From positions 1-34,247 of IMG/VR virus record IMGVR_UViG_3300004369_000064: 34,247 nucleotides of DNA; one strand, written 5' to 3'. The position numbers and the translations under genes are program-made. The notes under the pieces were generated by a model. It saw only the letters and a list, made by a program, of their open reading frames with translations, was not told where the DNA came from and made no database searches. Below are positions 1-6,987 of this stretch, one piece after another. Source of the DNA: a virus. Numbering within the stretch: position 1 is the first letter of the stretch; each line of letters starts with the position of its first letter.

Positions 1-396
1 AGAGAACCTAAATTTATCAATGATTACATAATGTTTACTGAGCCTGTCACTGATAGAGGTTATGACAGACATAATATCAATTCGTTGCACGTTGCTTTAG
101 AAAACATGATAATGTTACAGAATCTATGTAAAGTGCAAGGTATTACATTTTTTCAGCAATATTATATGAAGCACACATATGAAGATATAGATAGTTTTAA
201 AGACCATGAGATTATTAACTATCTTTATCGACAACTAGATAATGACAATCGAGTCTTCCCAGCAATACATGAACATGTCAAGCCTCTAGGACTAACTATA
301 TCAGATGGAGATGTACATCCTAATGCAGAAGGACATCAAGTATACTTTAACGATATACTAAAGCCTTTCTTAGAAAAAAAGAATTTTTTTGAATAA
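1..396 (+). CDS. SGNH/GDSL-hydrolase-like protein, C-terminal part (5' end outside window)
   Basis: The frame is open from base 1, so this is the 3' end of a longer gene; the first in-frame ATG at 31 is probably internal. Near the C-terminus the protein has S-D-G-D-V-H-P-N-A-E-G-H, which fits the Block V Asp-x-x-His signature of SGNH/GDSL hydrolases, where the last catalytic Asp and His sit. The following helix (YFNDILKPFL) also fits the end of that fold. Such enzymes act on esters and sugar acetyl groups, but the substrate cannot be read here. The nucleophile Ser block would lie upstream of the window. It sits just before the head genes, where gp20 is often found in T4-like phages. The family call is inferred from one motif. 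Confidence 0.6.
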   Translation, partial: REPKFINDYIMFTEPVTDRGYDRHNINSLHVALENMIMLQNLCKVQGITFFQQYYMKHTYEDIDSFKDHEIINYLYRQLDNDNRVFPAIHEHVKPLGLTISDGDVHPNAEGHQVYFNDILKPFLEKKNFFE

Positions 397-404
397 ATAA
401 AGAT

Positions 405-635
405 ATGAAACTATTTGAGATGTTTGATGCACCAGTTCCGGGTTTTCAAGATGTTGAAACAGACAACTCTAAACCTATCTGGAGAACCTCACGTAAAACA
501 AAACTTACATTGCATCAAATTCGTAAATTACGTAAAATGTTAGATGTAAGAAATTATGAAAAGGCAAAACATTTAGCAAAAGTTAGAAAACAGTATGGAG
601 CAAAGCCGGAAGCAGAAGGCGCTCCTAGCATTTAA
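405..635 (+). CDS. Small basic protein of unknown function in the head gene block
   Basis: This 76-residue protein starts 8 bases after the preceding stop and ends 151 bases before the prohead core gene. The N-terminal third is mixed (MKLFEMFDAPVPGFQD). The middle is strongly basic and helical (residues about 28-65, rich in Lys, Arg and Leu), and the tail is short and Ala/Glu-rich. I do not recognise a family. The position just upstream of the gp67-gp21-gp22-gp23 genes suggests a small head or core component, since small basic or acidic core proteins are common there in T4 relatives. That role is inferred from position only. Confidence 0.6.
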   Translation: MKLFEMFDAPVPGFQDVETDNSKPIWRTSRKTKLTLHQIRKLRKMLDVRNYEKAKHLAKVRKQYGAKPEAEGAPSI

Positions 636-658
636 AACTCTTCCGAAAACAGCCTAAA

Positions 659-680
659 ATATGTGGTTGATACCATATAT
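659..680 (+). other. Inverted repeat in the 405-gene to gp67 gap
   Basis: ATATGTGGT (659-667) pairs with ACCATATAT (672-680) around a TGAT loop, with one G-T wobble. No T-tract follows, so it is not a classical terminator. It could be an RNA processing or stability structure. A second, weaker pairing, TAGCAC (711-716) with GTGCTA (741-746), lies downstream and overlaps the late-promoter box. Confidence 0.35.
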
Positions 681-742
681 TACCGAAAATCTACCAAAAA
701 CGCAAAAAAGTAGCACTTAAAACGTACTTTTTATGACTATGT

Positions 743-750
743 GCTAAATA
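743..750 (+). promoter_or_regulatory. T4-type late promoter box GCTAAATA before the prohead core gene
   Basis: GCTAAATA lies 36 bases before the ATG at 787. It shares the TAAATA core of the T4 late promoter (consensus TATAAATA, read by the gp55 sigma factor), and the same octamer recurs at 6951-6958 before the first fibre gene. The ribosome site AGGAGA follows at 776-781. Confidence 0.55.
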
Positions 751-786
751 ACTTTACAAAGCCATTTTTAAATCAGGAGACATATA

Positions 787-1590
787 ATGGACAATAAGAA
801 ATTTGATCAATTAATTGACCTCATTATTAATGAAGATGAGGAGCAAGCAAAAGACCTTTTCCATGAAATCGTAGTAGAAAAATCTAAAGAGATTTACGAG
901 TCAATCATGGAAGAAGAAATGATGGACGATGACCTCGAAGAAGGCATGGGCGGTCAAGTAGGTGATTTACTCGATGAGATCAATGCTGAAGAAGAAGGAG
1001 TCTCCGAAGAAGAAGAAGCAGAAGACGAAATTGACGTTGATTCTGAAGAAATTTTCGACATCGAAGGTGACGAAGATGAAGGTTCTTCTGAAGAAGTAGA
1101 AGATGCAGTTATTCGCATCGAAGACAAACTAGACGAATTAATGGCTGAGTTTGAAGAAATGATGGGCAAAGAAGACGACCTAGAAGGTCGTGACGATGAA
1201 ATGGACGCTGACCTAAAAGACATCGAAGATGAAGGCGACGTAGAAGTTGACGATGAAATGGTTGCTGAAGCAGATGACGAAGACGAAGAATTAGTCTCTG
1301 AAGCAGTAACTTTAAATAAAGTTCCAGTTCAATATCCACATGGTGGAGACAATGGTGAAAACACCAAAAGCCCAGTTGATGCTAACTCAGGCAGTGCAGG
1401 CATGGACAGCAAGCCCGTAGATTTTGCTAAAGGTGACGAGAAAGGTCGTTCAGCACCCCAAGCAAAAGACGTAGACGGTGCTTCTAGTTTCCAAAACAAG
1501 CCTGGACAAAAGAGTGTAAAACTCGGAAGTGCGCCTAAGCCCGTGACAGCACAGGCTTCTGGTGTTAATACTAAATCTGTTATAGACTAA
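787..1590 (+). CDS. gp67: Prohead core protein, gp67-like, with long acidic extension
   Basis: The first 40 residues match the pattern of T4 gp67, a prohead core protein: an amphipathic helix of the form LIxxIxxxDxxxAxxLF followed by a Lys/Glu helix. Residues about 42-170 are a low-complexity Glu/Asp tract, also a gp67 trait. The last 95 residues are different: Gly, Ser, Pro and Lys rich and near neutral. At 267 residues it is over three times the length of T4 gp67 (80). The gene sits directly upstream of the gp21 protease gene, as in T4. By analogy it would fill the prohead with gp22 and be degraded by gp21 before DNA packaging. Start: ATG 787 with AGGAGA six bases upstream. The identification rests on N-terminal pattern, composition and gene order. 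Confidence 0.75.
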   Translation: MDNKKFDQLIDLIINEDEEQAKDLFHEIVVEKSKEIYESIMEEEMMDDDLEEGMGGQVGDLLDEINAEEEGVSEEEEAEDEIDVDSEEIFDIEGDEDEGSSEEVEDAVIRIEDKLDELMAEFEEMMGKEDDLEGRDDEMDADLKDIEDEGDVEVDDEMVAEADDEDEELVSEAVTLNKVPVQYPHGGDNGENTKSPVDANSGSAGMDSKPVDFAKGDEKGRSAPQAKDVDGASSFQNKPGQKSVKLGSAPKPVTAQASGVNTKSVID

Positions 1591-1603
1591 GGAACTGATA
1601 CAA

Positions 1604-2245
1604 ATGGCTTTGTATCTTAAGGAACACTTAACATTCGACCGTGCAGAATTGGTGGTCGAATCTGTTAAAGAAGAAGGCAGTGATTTAAAAACTTTGTATA
1701 TGCAAGGTATTTTTATTCAGGGTGGGGTAAAAAACGCTAATGAACGTGTTTACCCCGTTACTGAAATTGAAACCGCTGTTGACACCCTTAATAGTCAAAT
1801 CAGAGAAGGACATTCGGTCCTAGGCGAAGTAGATCATCCAGATGACTTAAAGATCAACTTAGATCGTGTATCACACATGATTACTAAGATGTGGATGGAT
1901 GGTCCAAACGGGCTAGGAAAATTAAAGATTTTACCAACTCCAATGGGTAAGTTAGTTCAGACCATGTTGGAATCAGGGGTAAAACTTGGTGTTTCAAGTC
2001 GTGGTTCAGGTAATGTAAACGATTTGGATGGCCGAGTAAGTGATTTTGAAATAATCACAGTAGACATTGTTGCCCAACCCAGTGCTCCAAATGCATATCC
2101 CAAAGCAATTTATGAAGGTCTTATGAATATGAGACACGGTCATAAAGTGTTAGAGATTGCAAGAGAAGCAAGAGGCAACAAGCAAGTAGAGAGGTTCTTA
2201 GGAGACGAAATTAAACGTCTCATTAAGGACTTAAAAATAGACTAA
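1604..2245 (+). CDS. gp21: Prohead maturation protease (T4 gp21, peptidase S77)
   Basis: This 213-residue protein is the serine protease that cuts the head proteins after prohead assembly. The catalytic region is clear: His78 in GEVDHP, the nucleophile Ser in GVSSRGSG (Ser131/Ser132), and Asp154 in ITVDIV as the likely partner or structural acid. The pattern G-V-x-N-x-N-x-R-x-Y-P near residues 41-51 is also typical of gp21 proteins. The length matches T4 gp21 (212). It lies 13 bases after the core gene and 23 bases before gp22, in T4 order. AAGGA about 9 bases upstream supports the ATG at 1604. By analogy its substrates are the gp67-like, gp22 and gp23 products nearby. Confidence 0.95.
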   Translation: MALYLKEHLTFDRAELVVESVKEEGSDLKTLYMQGIFIQGGVKNANERVYPVTEIETAVDTLNSQIREGHSVLGEVDHPDDLKINLDRVSHMITKMWMDGPNGLGKLKILPTPMGKLVQTMLESGVKLGVSSRGSGNVNDLDGRVSDFEIITVDIVAQPSAPNAYPKAIYEGLMNMRHGHKVLEIAREARGNKQVERFLGDEIKRLIKDLKID

Positions 2246-2268
2246 ACTTTATTAGAGGGGAAATCAGC

Positions 2269-3372
2269 ATGTTAGATGCTATCAAACCATTAATTGATTC
2301 AGGTCTCATTAACGAAGACGTTGCAGGAGAAATTGATTCTGTTTGGAACGACAAGTTAAATGAAGCCAAAGATCAAGTTCGAGGTGAACTCCGTCAGGAA
2401 TTCGCACAAAGATACGAACATGACAGAAATGTGATGGTTGAAGCCCTTGATAAGATGATAACTGAGTCTCTAAGTGAAGAAATTAAAGAATTTCACGAGG
2501 AGAAGAAGGCAATCAACGAAGACCGCGTTAAAGCCAAAGTAAAACTTTCTGAGCAAGCAACAAAGTTTAATGAATTCATGGTTACTAAACTAGCCGAAGA
2601 AATCAAAGAACTACGTGCTGATCGCAAAGTTCAAATGGAAAACCAAGATAAACTTCAAACATTTATCGTGCAAGCACTAGCAAAAGAAATTAAAGAATTT
2701 GCTCAGGACAAGCAAGCAGTGGTTGAACAACGTGTTAAGTTGGTCGCAGAAGGTCGTGAAAAACTTGAAGCACTCAAACAGAAGTTTGTTGCTGAAAGTT
2801 CTAAGCGAGTTTCTAGTGCAGTTGCATCACATCTCAAAGGTGAATTGTCACAACTTAAAGAAGACATTCAAATTGCTAGAGAGAACTCATTTGGTCGTAA
2901 GATTTTTGAGACATTCGCATCAGAATTCTCAACAACTTATTTAAATGATAAGGCTGAGACACGTAAAATTGTCAAGGCTTTTGAAACAAAAGAGAAAGAA
3001 CTAGCGGATTCAAAAGCCCAACTTGCGAAAGCAATGAAGATAATTGAATCAAAAGACAGTGAAGTTCGCATTATTAAAGAGTCCAATCAGCGTGAAAAAG
3101 AACTAGATTCACTTTTAGAATCTTTGAACAAAGAAAAGGCTCATGTAATGAGAAGTTTGCTAGAAAGCGTCCAGACACCAAAATTGAAGGCCGCTTTTGA
3201 TAAGTATTTACCAGCCGTACTAAACACTGGAAGTGAAAAGAAAGCGAAAGCTCCTTTAACTGAAAGCGTTTCAGTAGCAGACGGTAATAAATCTGCCAAG
3301 AAGATTGAAAAAGAGACCGCCGACGAGTCTTCAAACGTTGTCGAACTCAAGCGTCTGGCAGGGCTTAATTAA
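2269..3372 (+). CDS. gp22: Prohead scaffold protein (T4 gp22-like)
   Basis: This 367-residue protein is mostly charged, heptad-patterned helix (about residues 25-290), expected to form coiled coils. The N-terminus (LIDSGLINEDV, then repeated EEIKEF or KEIKEF stretches near residues 69, 112 and 141) fits the gp22 main scaffold family. The C-terminal 80 residues are Lys/Glu/Ser rich with helix-breaking stretches and end in ELKRLAGLN. gp22 forms the core around which gp23 assembles and is then cut into small peptides by gp21. Position between gp21 and gp23 is the strongest support. GAGGGG about 10 bases upstream sets the ATG at 2269. There is no sign of truncation. Confidence 0.9.
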   Translation: MLDAIKPLIDSGLINEDVAGEIDSVWNDKLNEAKDQVRGELRQEFAQRYEHDRNVMVEALDKMITESLSEEIKEFHEEKKAINEDRVKAKVKLSEQATKFNEFMVTKLAEEIKELRADRKVQMENQDKLQTFIVQALAKEIKEFAQDKQAVVEQRVKLVAEGREKLEALKQKFVAESSKRVSSAVASHLKGELSQLKEDIQIARENSFGRKIFETFASEFSTTYLNDKAETRKIVKAFETKEKELADSKAQLAKAMKIIESKDSEVRIIKESNQREKELDSLLESLNKEKAHVMRSLLESVQTPKLKAAFDKYLPAVLNTGSEKKAKAPLTESVSVADGNKSAKKIEKETADESSNVVELKRLAGLN

Positions 3373-3404
3373 TTAATACGAAGACATATTAGGAGAAATA
3401 AACC

Positions 3405-4604
3405 ATGTCACAAGTACTCTTAGAAAGCCGTTGGGACGAGACCAAAGACGCCCTGTTAGAAGGCTTAAAAGGTAATCGCCGCTCAACAATGGGTGTAATC
3501 CTTGAAAACACCCGCAAGAGTCTCTTAAACGAGAACGCTACCGCTGGTAGCACCTCTGCAGGAAACATTGCTACACTTAACCGTGTGATTCTTCCAGTAA
3601 TCCGTCGTGTTATGCCAACTGTTATTGCCAACGAACTCGTTGGTGTACAGCCCATGACCGGCCCTGTTGGACAAATCCACACATTACGTGTACGTTATGC
3701 TCAGTCTTTGACTGACAATTCAGCAGCCGCTACTTCTGTAACTGCTGGTGAAGAAGCATTATCACCGTTTAAAATTGCTCAGGCTTACTCACGTACAGCC
3801 CAAAATACAGCGGCAGCCAATTCATATACTGGTGCTGATACAGCAACTTTAGAAGGTAATGGTGGTAAGCAAATTAGTGTGCAAATCTTACGTCAGGCTG
3901 TAGAAGCCAAATCACGTAAGTTGCAAGCACGTTGGACATTTGAAGCCGCTCAGGACGCTCAGTCTCAGCATGGTATCGATGTAGAAGCAGAAATTATGGC
4001 TGCTCTTGCACAAGAAATCACTGCTGAAATTGACCAAGAGATTCTTTTATCTCTACGTACCTTGGCAGCAACTGAGTTCACATACAACCAGGCAACAGTT
4101 TCTGGTACAGCAACATACGTTGGTGACGAGCATGCCGCTTTAGCAGTTCTTATCAACAGAGTTGCAAACTTAATCGCACAGAGAACACGTAGAGGCGCAG
4201 GTAACTGGGCTGTTGTGTCTTCTGCCGCATTAACTGTACTACAATCTGCTACTACATCAGCATTTGCACGTACAACAGAAGGTACATTTGAAGCACCTAC
4301 AAACACTAAGTTTGTTGGTACATTAAATGGCTCTATGCGTGTATTCGTTGACTCTTATGCTCCTGACACTCAAGCAGTGTTAGTTGGTTATAAGGGTTCT
4401 TCTGAAACTGATGCAGCCGCTTTCTACTGCCCATATATTCCATTAATGAGCAGTGGTGTTGTACTAGATCCATCAACATTCGAACCAGTCGTATCATTTA
4501 TGACCAGATACGGTTATGTCGAATTAACAAACACTGCGTCATCGTTCGGTAACGCGGCTGACTACGTTGGTGAGATCGCAGTTCAAAACTTAACTTTCCA
4601 ATAA
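3405..4604 (+). CDS. gp23: Major capsid protein (T4 gp23-like)
   Basis: This 399-residue protein builds the hexameric lattice of the head. It follows gp22 and has the T4-like pattern: an N-terminal charged region to be removed by gp21, then RVILPVIRRVMPTVIANELVGVQPMTGPVGQIHTL-type text (residues about 63-98), highly typical of gp23. A likely gp21 cut lies after Glu43 (L-N-E before N-A), agreeing with the (Leu/Ile)-x-Glu rule; Glu34 in ILE is an alternative. It is much shorter than T4 gp23 (521), as in several marine T4 relatives, presumably lacking the T4 insertion domain. AGGAG about 8 bases upstream supports the ATG. A strong terminator follows 43 bases after the stop. Confidence 0.96.
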   Translation: MSQVLLESRWDETKDALLEGLKGNRRSTMGVILENTRKSLLNENATAGSTSAGNIATLNRVILPVIRRVMPTVIANELVGVQPMTGPVGQIHTLRVRYAQSLTDNSAAATSVTAGEEALSPFKIAQAYSRTAQNTAAANSYTGADTATLEGNGGKQISVQILRQAVEAKSRKLQARWTFEAAQDAQSQHGIDVEAEIMAALAQEITAEIDQEILLSLRTLAATEFTYNQATVSGTATYVGDEHAALAVLINRVANLIAQRTRRGAGNWAVVSSAALTVLQSATTSAFARTTEGTFEAPTNTKFVGTLNGSMRVFVDSYAPDTQAVLVGYKGSSETDAAAFYCPYIPLMSSGVVLDPSTFEPVVSFMTRYGYVELTNTASSFGNAADYVGEIAVQNLTFQ

Positions 4605-4647
4605 GCCGATTATCGACTTACGAAAGTAACGAGTTATTAACTCACCA

Positions 4648-4676
4648 GGGAGAGTCTTTTGACTCTCCCTTTTTTT
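4648..4676 (+). terminator. Intrinsic terminator after gp23
   Basis: A perfect 9-base-pair stem, GGGAGAGTC (4648-4656) with GACTCTCCC (4661-4669), encloses a TTTT loop and is followed directly by seven T residues (4670-4676). This is a textbook rho-independent terminator, placed to end the head transcript. Confidence 0.95.
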
Positions 4677-4694
4677 ATGGGCAACCAAATACCC

Positions 4695-4702
4695 ATTAAA
4701 TA
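4695..4702 (+). promoter_or_regulatory. Possible late box ATTAAATA, just upstream of a sigma70 -35
   Basis: ATTAAATA carries the TAAATA core and lies 55 bases before the ATG at 4758. It ends one base before the TTGACA of the stronger promoter at 4704-4732. Because the distance to the gene is the largest of the set, it may be fortuitous. Confidence 0.3.
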
Positions 4703-4703
4703 C

Positions 4704-4732
4704 TTGACACAACCATTATAACATGTTAATAT
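4704..4732 (+). promoter_or_regulatory. Sigma70-type promoter for the 4758-6536 unit
   Basis: A perfect -35 TTGACA (4704-4709), a 17-base spacer and -10 TAATAT (4727-4732) lie between the gp23 terminator and the next gene. The predicted start near 4739 leaves a leader of about 20 bases containing AGAGGAAG. A host-sigma promoter would allow the following genes to be read early, independently of the late head genes. Confidence 0.75.
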
Positions 4733-4757
4733 AAGCTATTAATTGTAAGAGGAAGTT

Positions 4758-5519
4758 ATGGCAAAATATAGAATATTTGGTGGCAGATACGGTGGAGAAA
4801 TTGCGATAGGCAAAGTCTCACACGAATTTGCTGAATATTGGGCTCCTAGAATCGAAGACGAAGGAGATAGTGACTGTATCGAATTTGTCACTAGTGTTGA
4901 ATGGGACGATGAGCCTTCAGACACAGAATCGCCTGCAATGACACTAGAAGGAAACAGACCTTGGTATGAACTAGACGATATCGAACATATCAATAGTTAC
5001 AGTGCTGATGGTGGGTTTAGAGTCGTAAAAGTCGATGATGATGACAAAGAAGATTGGGATACTGAAGTTGAGATAAAAGGCTATCACCAATTATACGGCA
5101 GAGAAGCATACCATGATGTAGAGTTTCCTGAACCTACCGAATACATAACTGAAGAAGATATAGAAAACTATGTTCCAGTTATGACTTTTCACAGTTTTGA
5201 GAAAGGTCAGTTTGGTACTTGGGAAGTTGAGATTGATGGAGAATTTGATCCAGACAAATTTGCTTATAGTATCGTAGAAACAATGGTTGGTGAATTTGTA
5301 GATAGAGTATTCTATGACAAAAAAGAATTAGAACAAAATTTTGATTGGGCAGACTCTACCGGCAAAGGTTATTATGCTAAAGTTGGTTGGATGAATCCTA
5401 AATACCACGACAAAAGTGAAGTGTACACAGATGAATATCTAGTTGACAACGGCTTTTGGGAAGATTTAGAAGATTCAATTGCTTATGATAAAGAACAAGC
5501 AGAGGAAAATAATGACTGA
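4758..5519 (+). CDS. Acidic protein of unknown function, first gene of a host-promoter unit
   Basis: This 253-residue protein is strongly acidic and rich in Trp, Tyr and Phe. It has no signal peptide or membrane segment that I can see. The first 20 residues (MAKYRIFGGRYGGEIAIGKV) look like paired beta strands. Two later stretches, around residues 130-175 and 195-220, repeat aromatic-acidic text suggesting beta-rich modules. I recognise no family or catalytic motif. It is the first gene after a sigma70-type promoter and AGAGGAAG. It overlaps the next gene (ATG at 5512 inside its last codons), so the two are probably translated together. Very acidic small phage proteins can be DNA mimics or inhibitors, but nothing here proves that. 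Confidence 0.75.
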   Translation: MAKYRIFGGRYGGEIAIGKVSHEFAEYWAPRIEDEGDSDCIEFVTSVEWDDEPSDTESPAMTLEGNRPWYELDDIEHINSYSADGGFRVVKVDDDDKEDWDTEVEIKGYHQLYGREAYHDVEFPEPTEYITEEDIENYVPVMTFHSFEKGQFGTWEVEIDGEFDPDKFAYSIVETMVGEFVDRVFYDKKELEQNFDWADSTGKGYYAKVGWMNPKYHDKSEVYTDEYLVDNGFWEDLEDSIAYDKEQAEENND

Positions 5520-5829
5520 AGAAAACAAAAATAAAACTATAACAGAACCATTAAACATCTTTGCGAACACTGAAACCGGTGAAGTAGGTACAATCGAAGA
5601 TGCTAAAAAAGTAGATGAGACTATTATTCCGAGGCAAAGTCCTCCTGTCGTTTCTGATGAAGAAGCAGAAACATATAAAGGTTTTGAAGAACAATTAACG
5701 TCTCGACCTGATGAACTTGATTGGGAAACTGAAGCAATCGAAAGATCAACTGAAGCAACCATGACAGAGGGTGAAGAATCTAATTCGGATGAGATTCCAC
5801 CGGTAAGCGAATACGAAGATAGACTTTAA
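5512..5829 (+). CDS. Small acidic protein of unknown function
   Basis: I place the start at ATG 5512 rather than the in-frame ATG at 5479, because AGAGGA lies about 6 bases upstream of 5512 and the earlier start would overlap the previous gene by 41 bases. The product is 105 residues, rich in Glu, Thr and Pro, and probably largely disordered. No family is recognised. It overlaps the previous gene by 8 bases and the next by one base (the TAA at 5827-5829 shares its last A with ATG 5829). This indicates translational coupling in a three-gene unit. Confidence 0.65.
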   Translation: MTEENKNKTITEPLNIFANTETGEVGTIEDAKKVDETIIPRQSPPVVSDEEAETYKGFEEQLTSRPDELDWETEAIERSTEATMTEGEESNSDEIPPVSEYEDRL

Positions 5830-6536
5830 TGAAAATCCCTGCACAAGAGTGCAACCTAGATAATCCTAATCTTACTATCATTTGGTATCATAACTATTCT
5901 GGTGGTAAATTTATGGTTAATTGTTTGGGATTAAACGACTTAACACTGTTCCCGCACGATAAACTTGCGTTACTTCAAATGGAAGGCAACTTTACTGTAG
6001 AAGACAAGTTAGATTATTTGTTGGCACAACTTAGTGGCATTAAAAAGGGTGATTTTTGGAATGATCTTAACTTAAGTGATAATTTTTTCTTTGGTTTTGA
6101 TAAACGACAGTATATTGATCCTTGGAGAGGCATACATTATAACTCTTTTGTTAAAGATGTGTCCAATAGTGACTATAGATTCTTTAGAGCATCGCATGAT
6201 ATTAGAGAAGTCCTTGCTATAAAAAAACTTTGGAAAAATGCTAAAATTGTTCTTTTTACTCATCCTCATGCGTATGTAGAAAAACGTGCAAAGAAAGATA
6301 TTAAAATTAAAGTTTACTACGATTCCTTAAAGTACCATGAAGAACACTTAGAAGAACTAAGGAAACTCCCTAATGTCATTTATGAATTTGATGTACGAAG
6401 ATACGAATCTGAAACGGAAACACTAGATTCTGTAAAAGATTTGTATGAAATATTGGATTTGCCAAATTATGACAGAGAAAAACTTGCAACTTATTACAAT
6501 GCTTGGTATAATAAAATTGAAGAAATCAAATTGTAA
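5829..6536 (+). CDS. Unknown protein with possible sulfotransferase-like P-loop features
   Basis: This is a 235-residue soluble-looking protein. The N-terminal strand plus loop, TIIWYHNYSGGKFMVNCLGL (about residues 16-35), has the shape of a nucleotide- or PAPS-binding loop (strand, SGGK, helix). Around residues 138-146 a second strand (AKIVLFTHP) follows. The C-terminus (LYEILDLPNYDREKLATYY) resembles the closing helix of phage proteins annotated as sulfotransferase-like. The classic PRSGST form is absent, so the enzyme call is tentative and it may simply be a conserved marine-phage protein. It is the last gene of its unit, and its end overlaps the minus-strand HNH gene by 11 bases. Confidence 0.6.
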   Translation: MKIPAQECNLDNPNLTIIWYHNYSGGKFMVNCLGLNDLTLFPHDKLALLQMEGNFTVEDKLDYLLAQLSGIKKGDFWNDLNLSDNFFFGFDKRQYIDPWRGIHYNSFVKDVSNSDYRFFRASHDIREVLAIKKLWKNAKIVLFTHPHAYVEKRAKKDIKIKVYYDSLKYHEEHLEELRKLPNVIYEFDVRRYESETETLDSVKDLYEILDLPNYDREKLATYYNAWYNKIEEIKL

Positions 6537-6888
6537 TATCCGAATCTACAGACAAATCTAGTATTTTTTTATTCCTTCTAATCTTTTTATTATACAATCT
6601 GCTACAATTAGCACACAGCGTCATTAAGTTGTCTGTTGATTTATCTTTAGTATTTCCGTTTTTATATACAACATCTAACTGAATCAAATCTTCTGGGACA
6701 AAACCACAATTATCACAGTGTGTGGTTTTATGTTGTAAATGTCTGAAACGTTTATTGTACATAGCCTTAGCACAATCTACACAATATCTATGCCACTTTT
6801 GAAAACCGTGTTTGCTTTTGCCATTGGGTTTCGCTAACGCAAATTTGCATTTTTTACAAAAGGGTCTGTGAGGCTGTGATGTTATCAT
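6526..6888 (-). CDS. HNH-fold zinc protein, catalytic residues apparently replaced
   Basis: This 120-residue protein is the only gene here on the minus strand. It has four Cys-x-x-Cys pairs (C11/C14, C36/C39, C58/C61, C92/C95), enough for two zinc sites. The C-terminal half aligns with HNH endonucleases of the LDVDHIDGN...NLxTLCANCH type: it has LDVVYKNGN (71-79), N87 and TLCANCS (90-96). The usual Asp-His is Val74-Tyr75 and the final His is Ser96, so nuclease activity is doubtful even though the zinc knuckle and Asn remain. HNH genes in phages are often free-standing homing genes, and the lone reversed position fits insertion. The start is uncertain: AGGAGA lies 20 bases before the ATG at 6888. 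A TATAAATA box sits only 5 bases upstream of that ATG. Confidence 0.8.
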   Translation of the reverse strand: MITSQPHRPFCKKCKFALAKPNGKSKHGFQKWHRYCVDCAKAMYNKRFRHLQHKTTHCDNCGFVPEDLIQLDVVYKNGNTKDKSTDNLMTLCANCSRLYNKKIRRNKKILDLSVDSDITI

Positions 6889-6893
6889 ACAAA

Positions 6894-6901
6894 TATTTAT
6901 A
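6894..6901 (-). promoter_or_regulatory. Exact T4 late-promoter octamer TATAAATA, minus strand
   Basis: Read on the minus strand, 6901 to 6894 is TATAAATA, the exact T4 late consensus. It lies 5 bases from the annotated ATG of the HNH-fold gene, so a transcript starting there would be leaderless or begin inside the gene. It may be chance in AT-rich DNA, or the true gene start may differ. Confidence 0.35.
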
Positions 6902-6950
6902 AAAAAGATCTCCTAAGTGCTTTATTCTGTAAAAATAAATTAGGATAAAT

Positions 6951-6958
6951 GCTAAATA
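6951..6958 (+). promoter_or_regulatory. Late promoter box GCTAAATA before the fibre array
   Basis: GCTAAATA lies 29 bases before the ATG at 6988 and is identical to the box at 743-750 before the prohead core gene. AGGAGA (6971-6976) follows as ribosome site. It probably starts late transcription of the fibre genes. Confidence 0.55.
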
Positions 6959-6987
6959 TATTATTATAATAGGAGAATATTTCCGGC

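Noticed and set aside
392-399. AATAAATA as a late promoter for the gene at 405
   Set aside because: It overlaps the previous stop codon and lies only 5 bases before the ATG, leaving no room for a leader.
954-1339. Two Ser- or Leu/Arg-rich minus-strand frames under the prohead core gene
   Set aside because: They are the complements of long GAA/GAC/GAT runs coding for Glu and Asp.
3965-4306. 113-codon minus-strand frame inside gp23
   Set aside because: gp23 is unmistakable on the plus strand, and the minus frame shows no motif.
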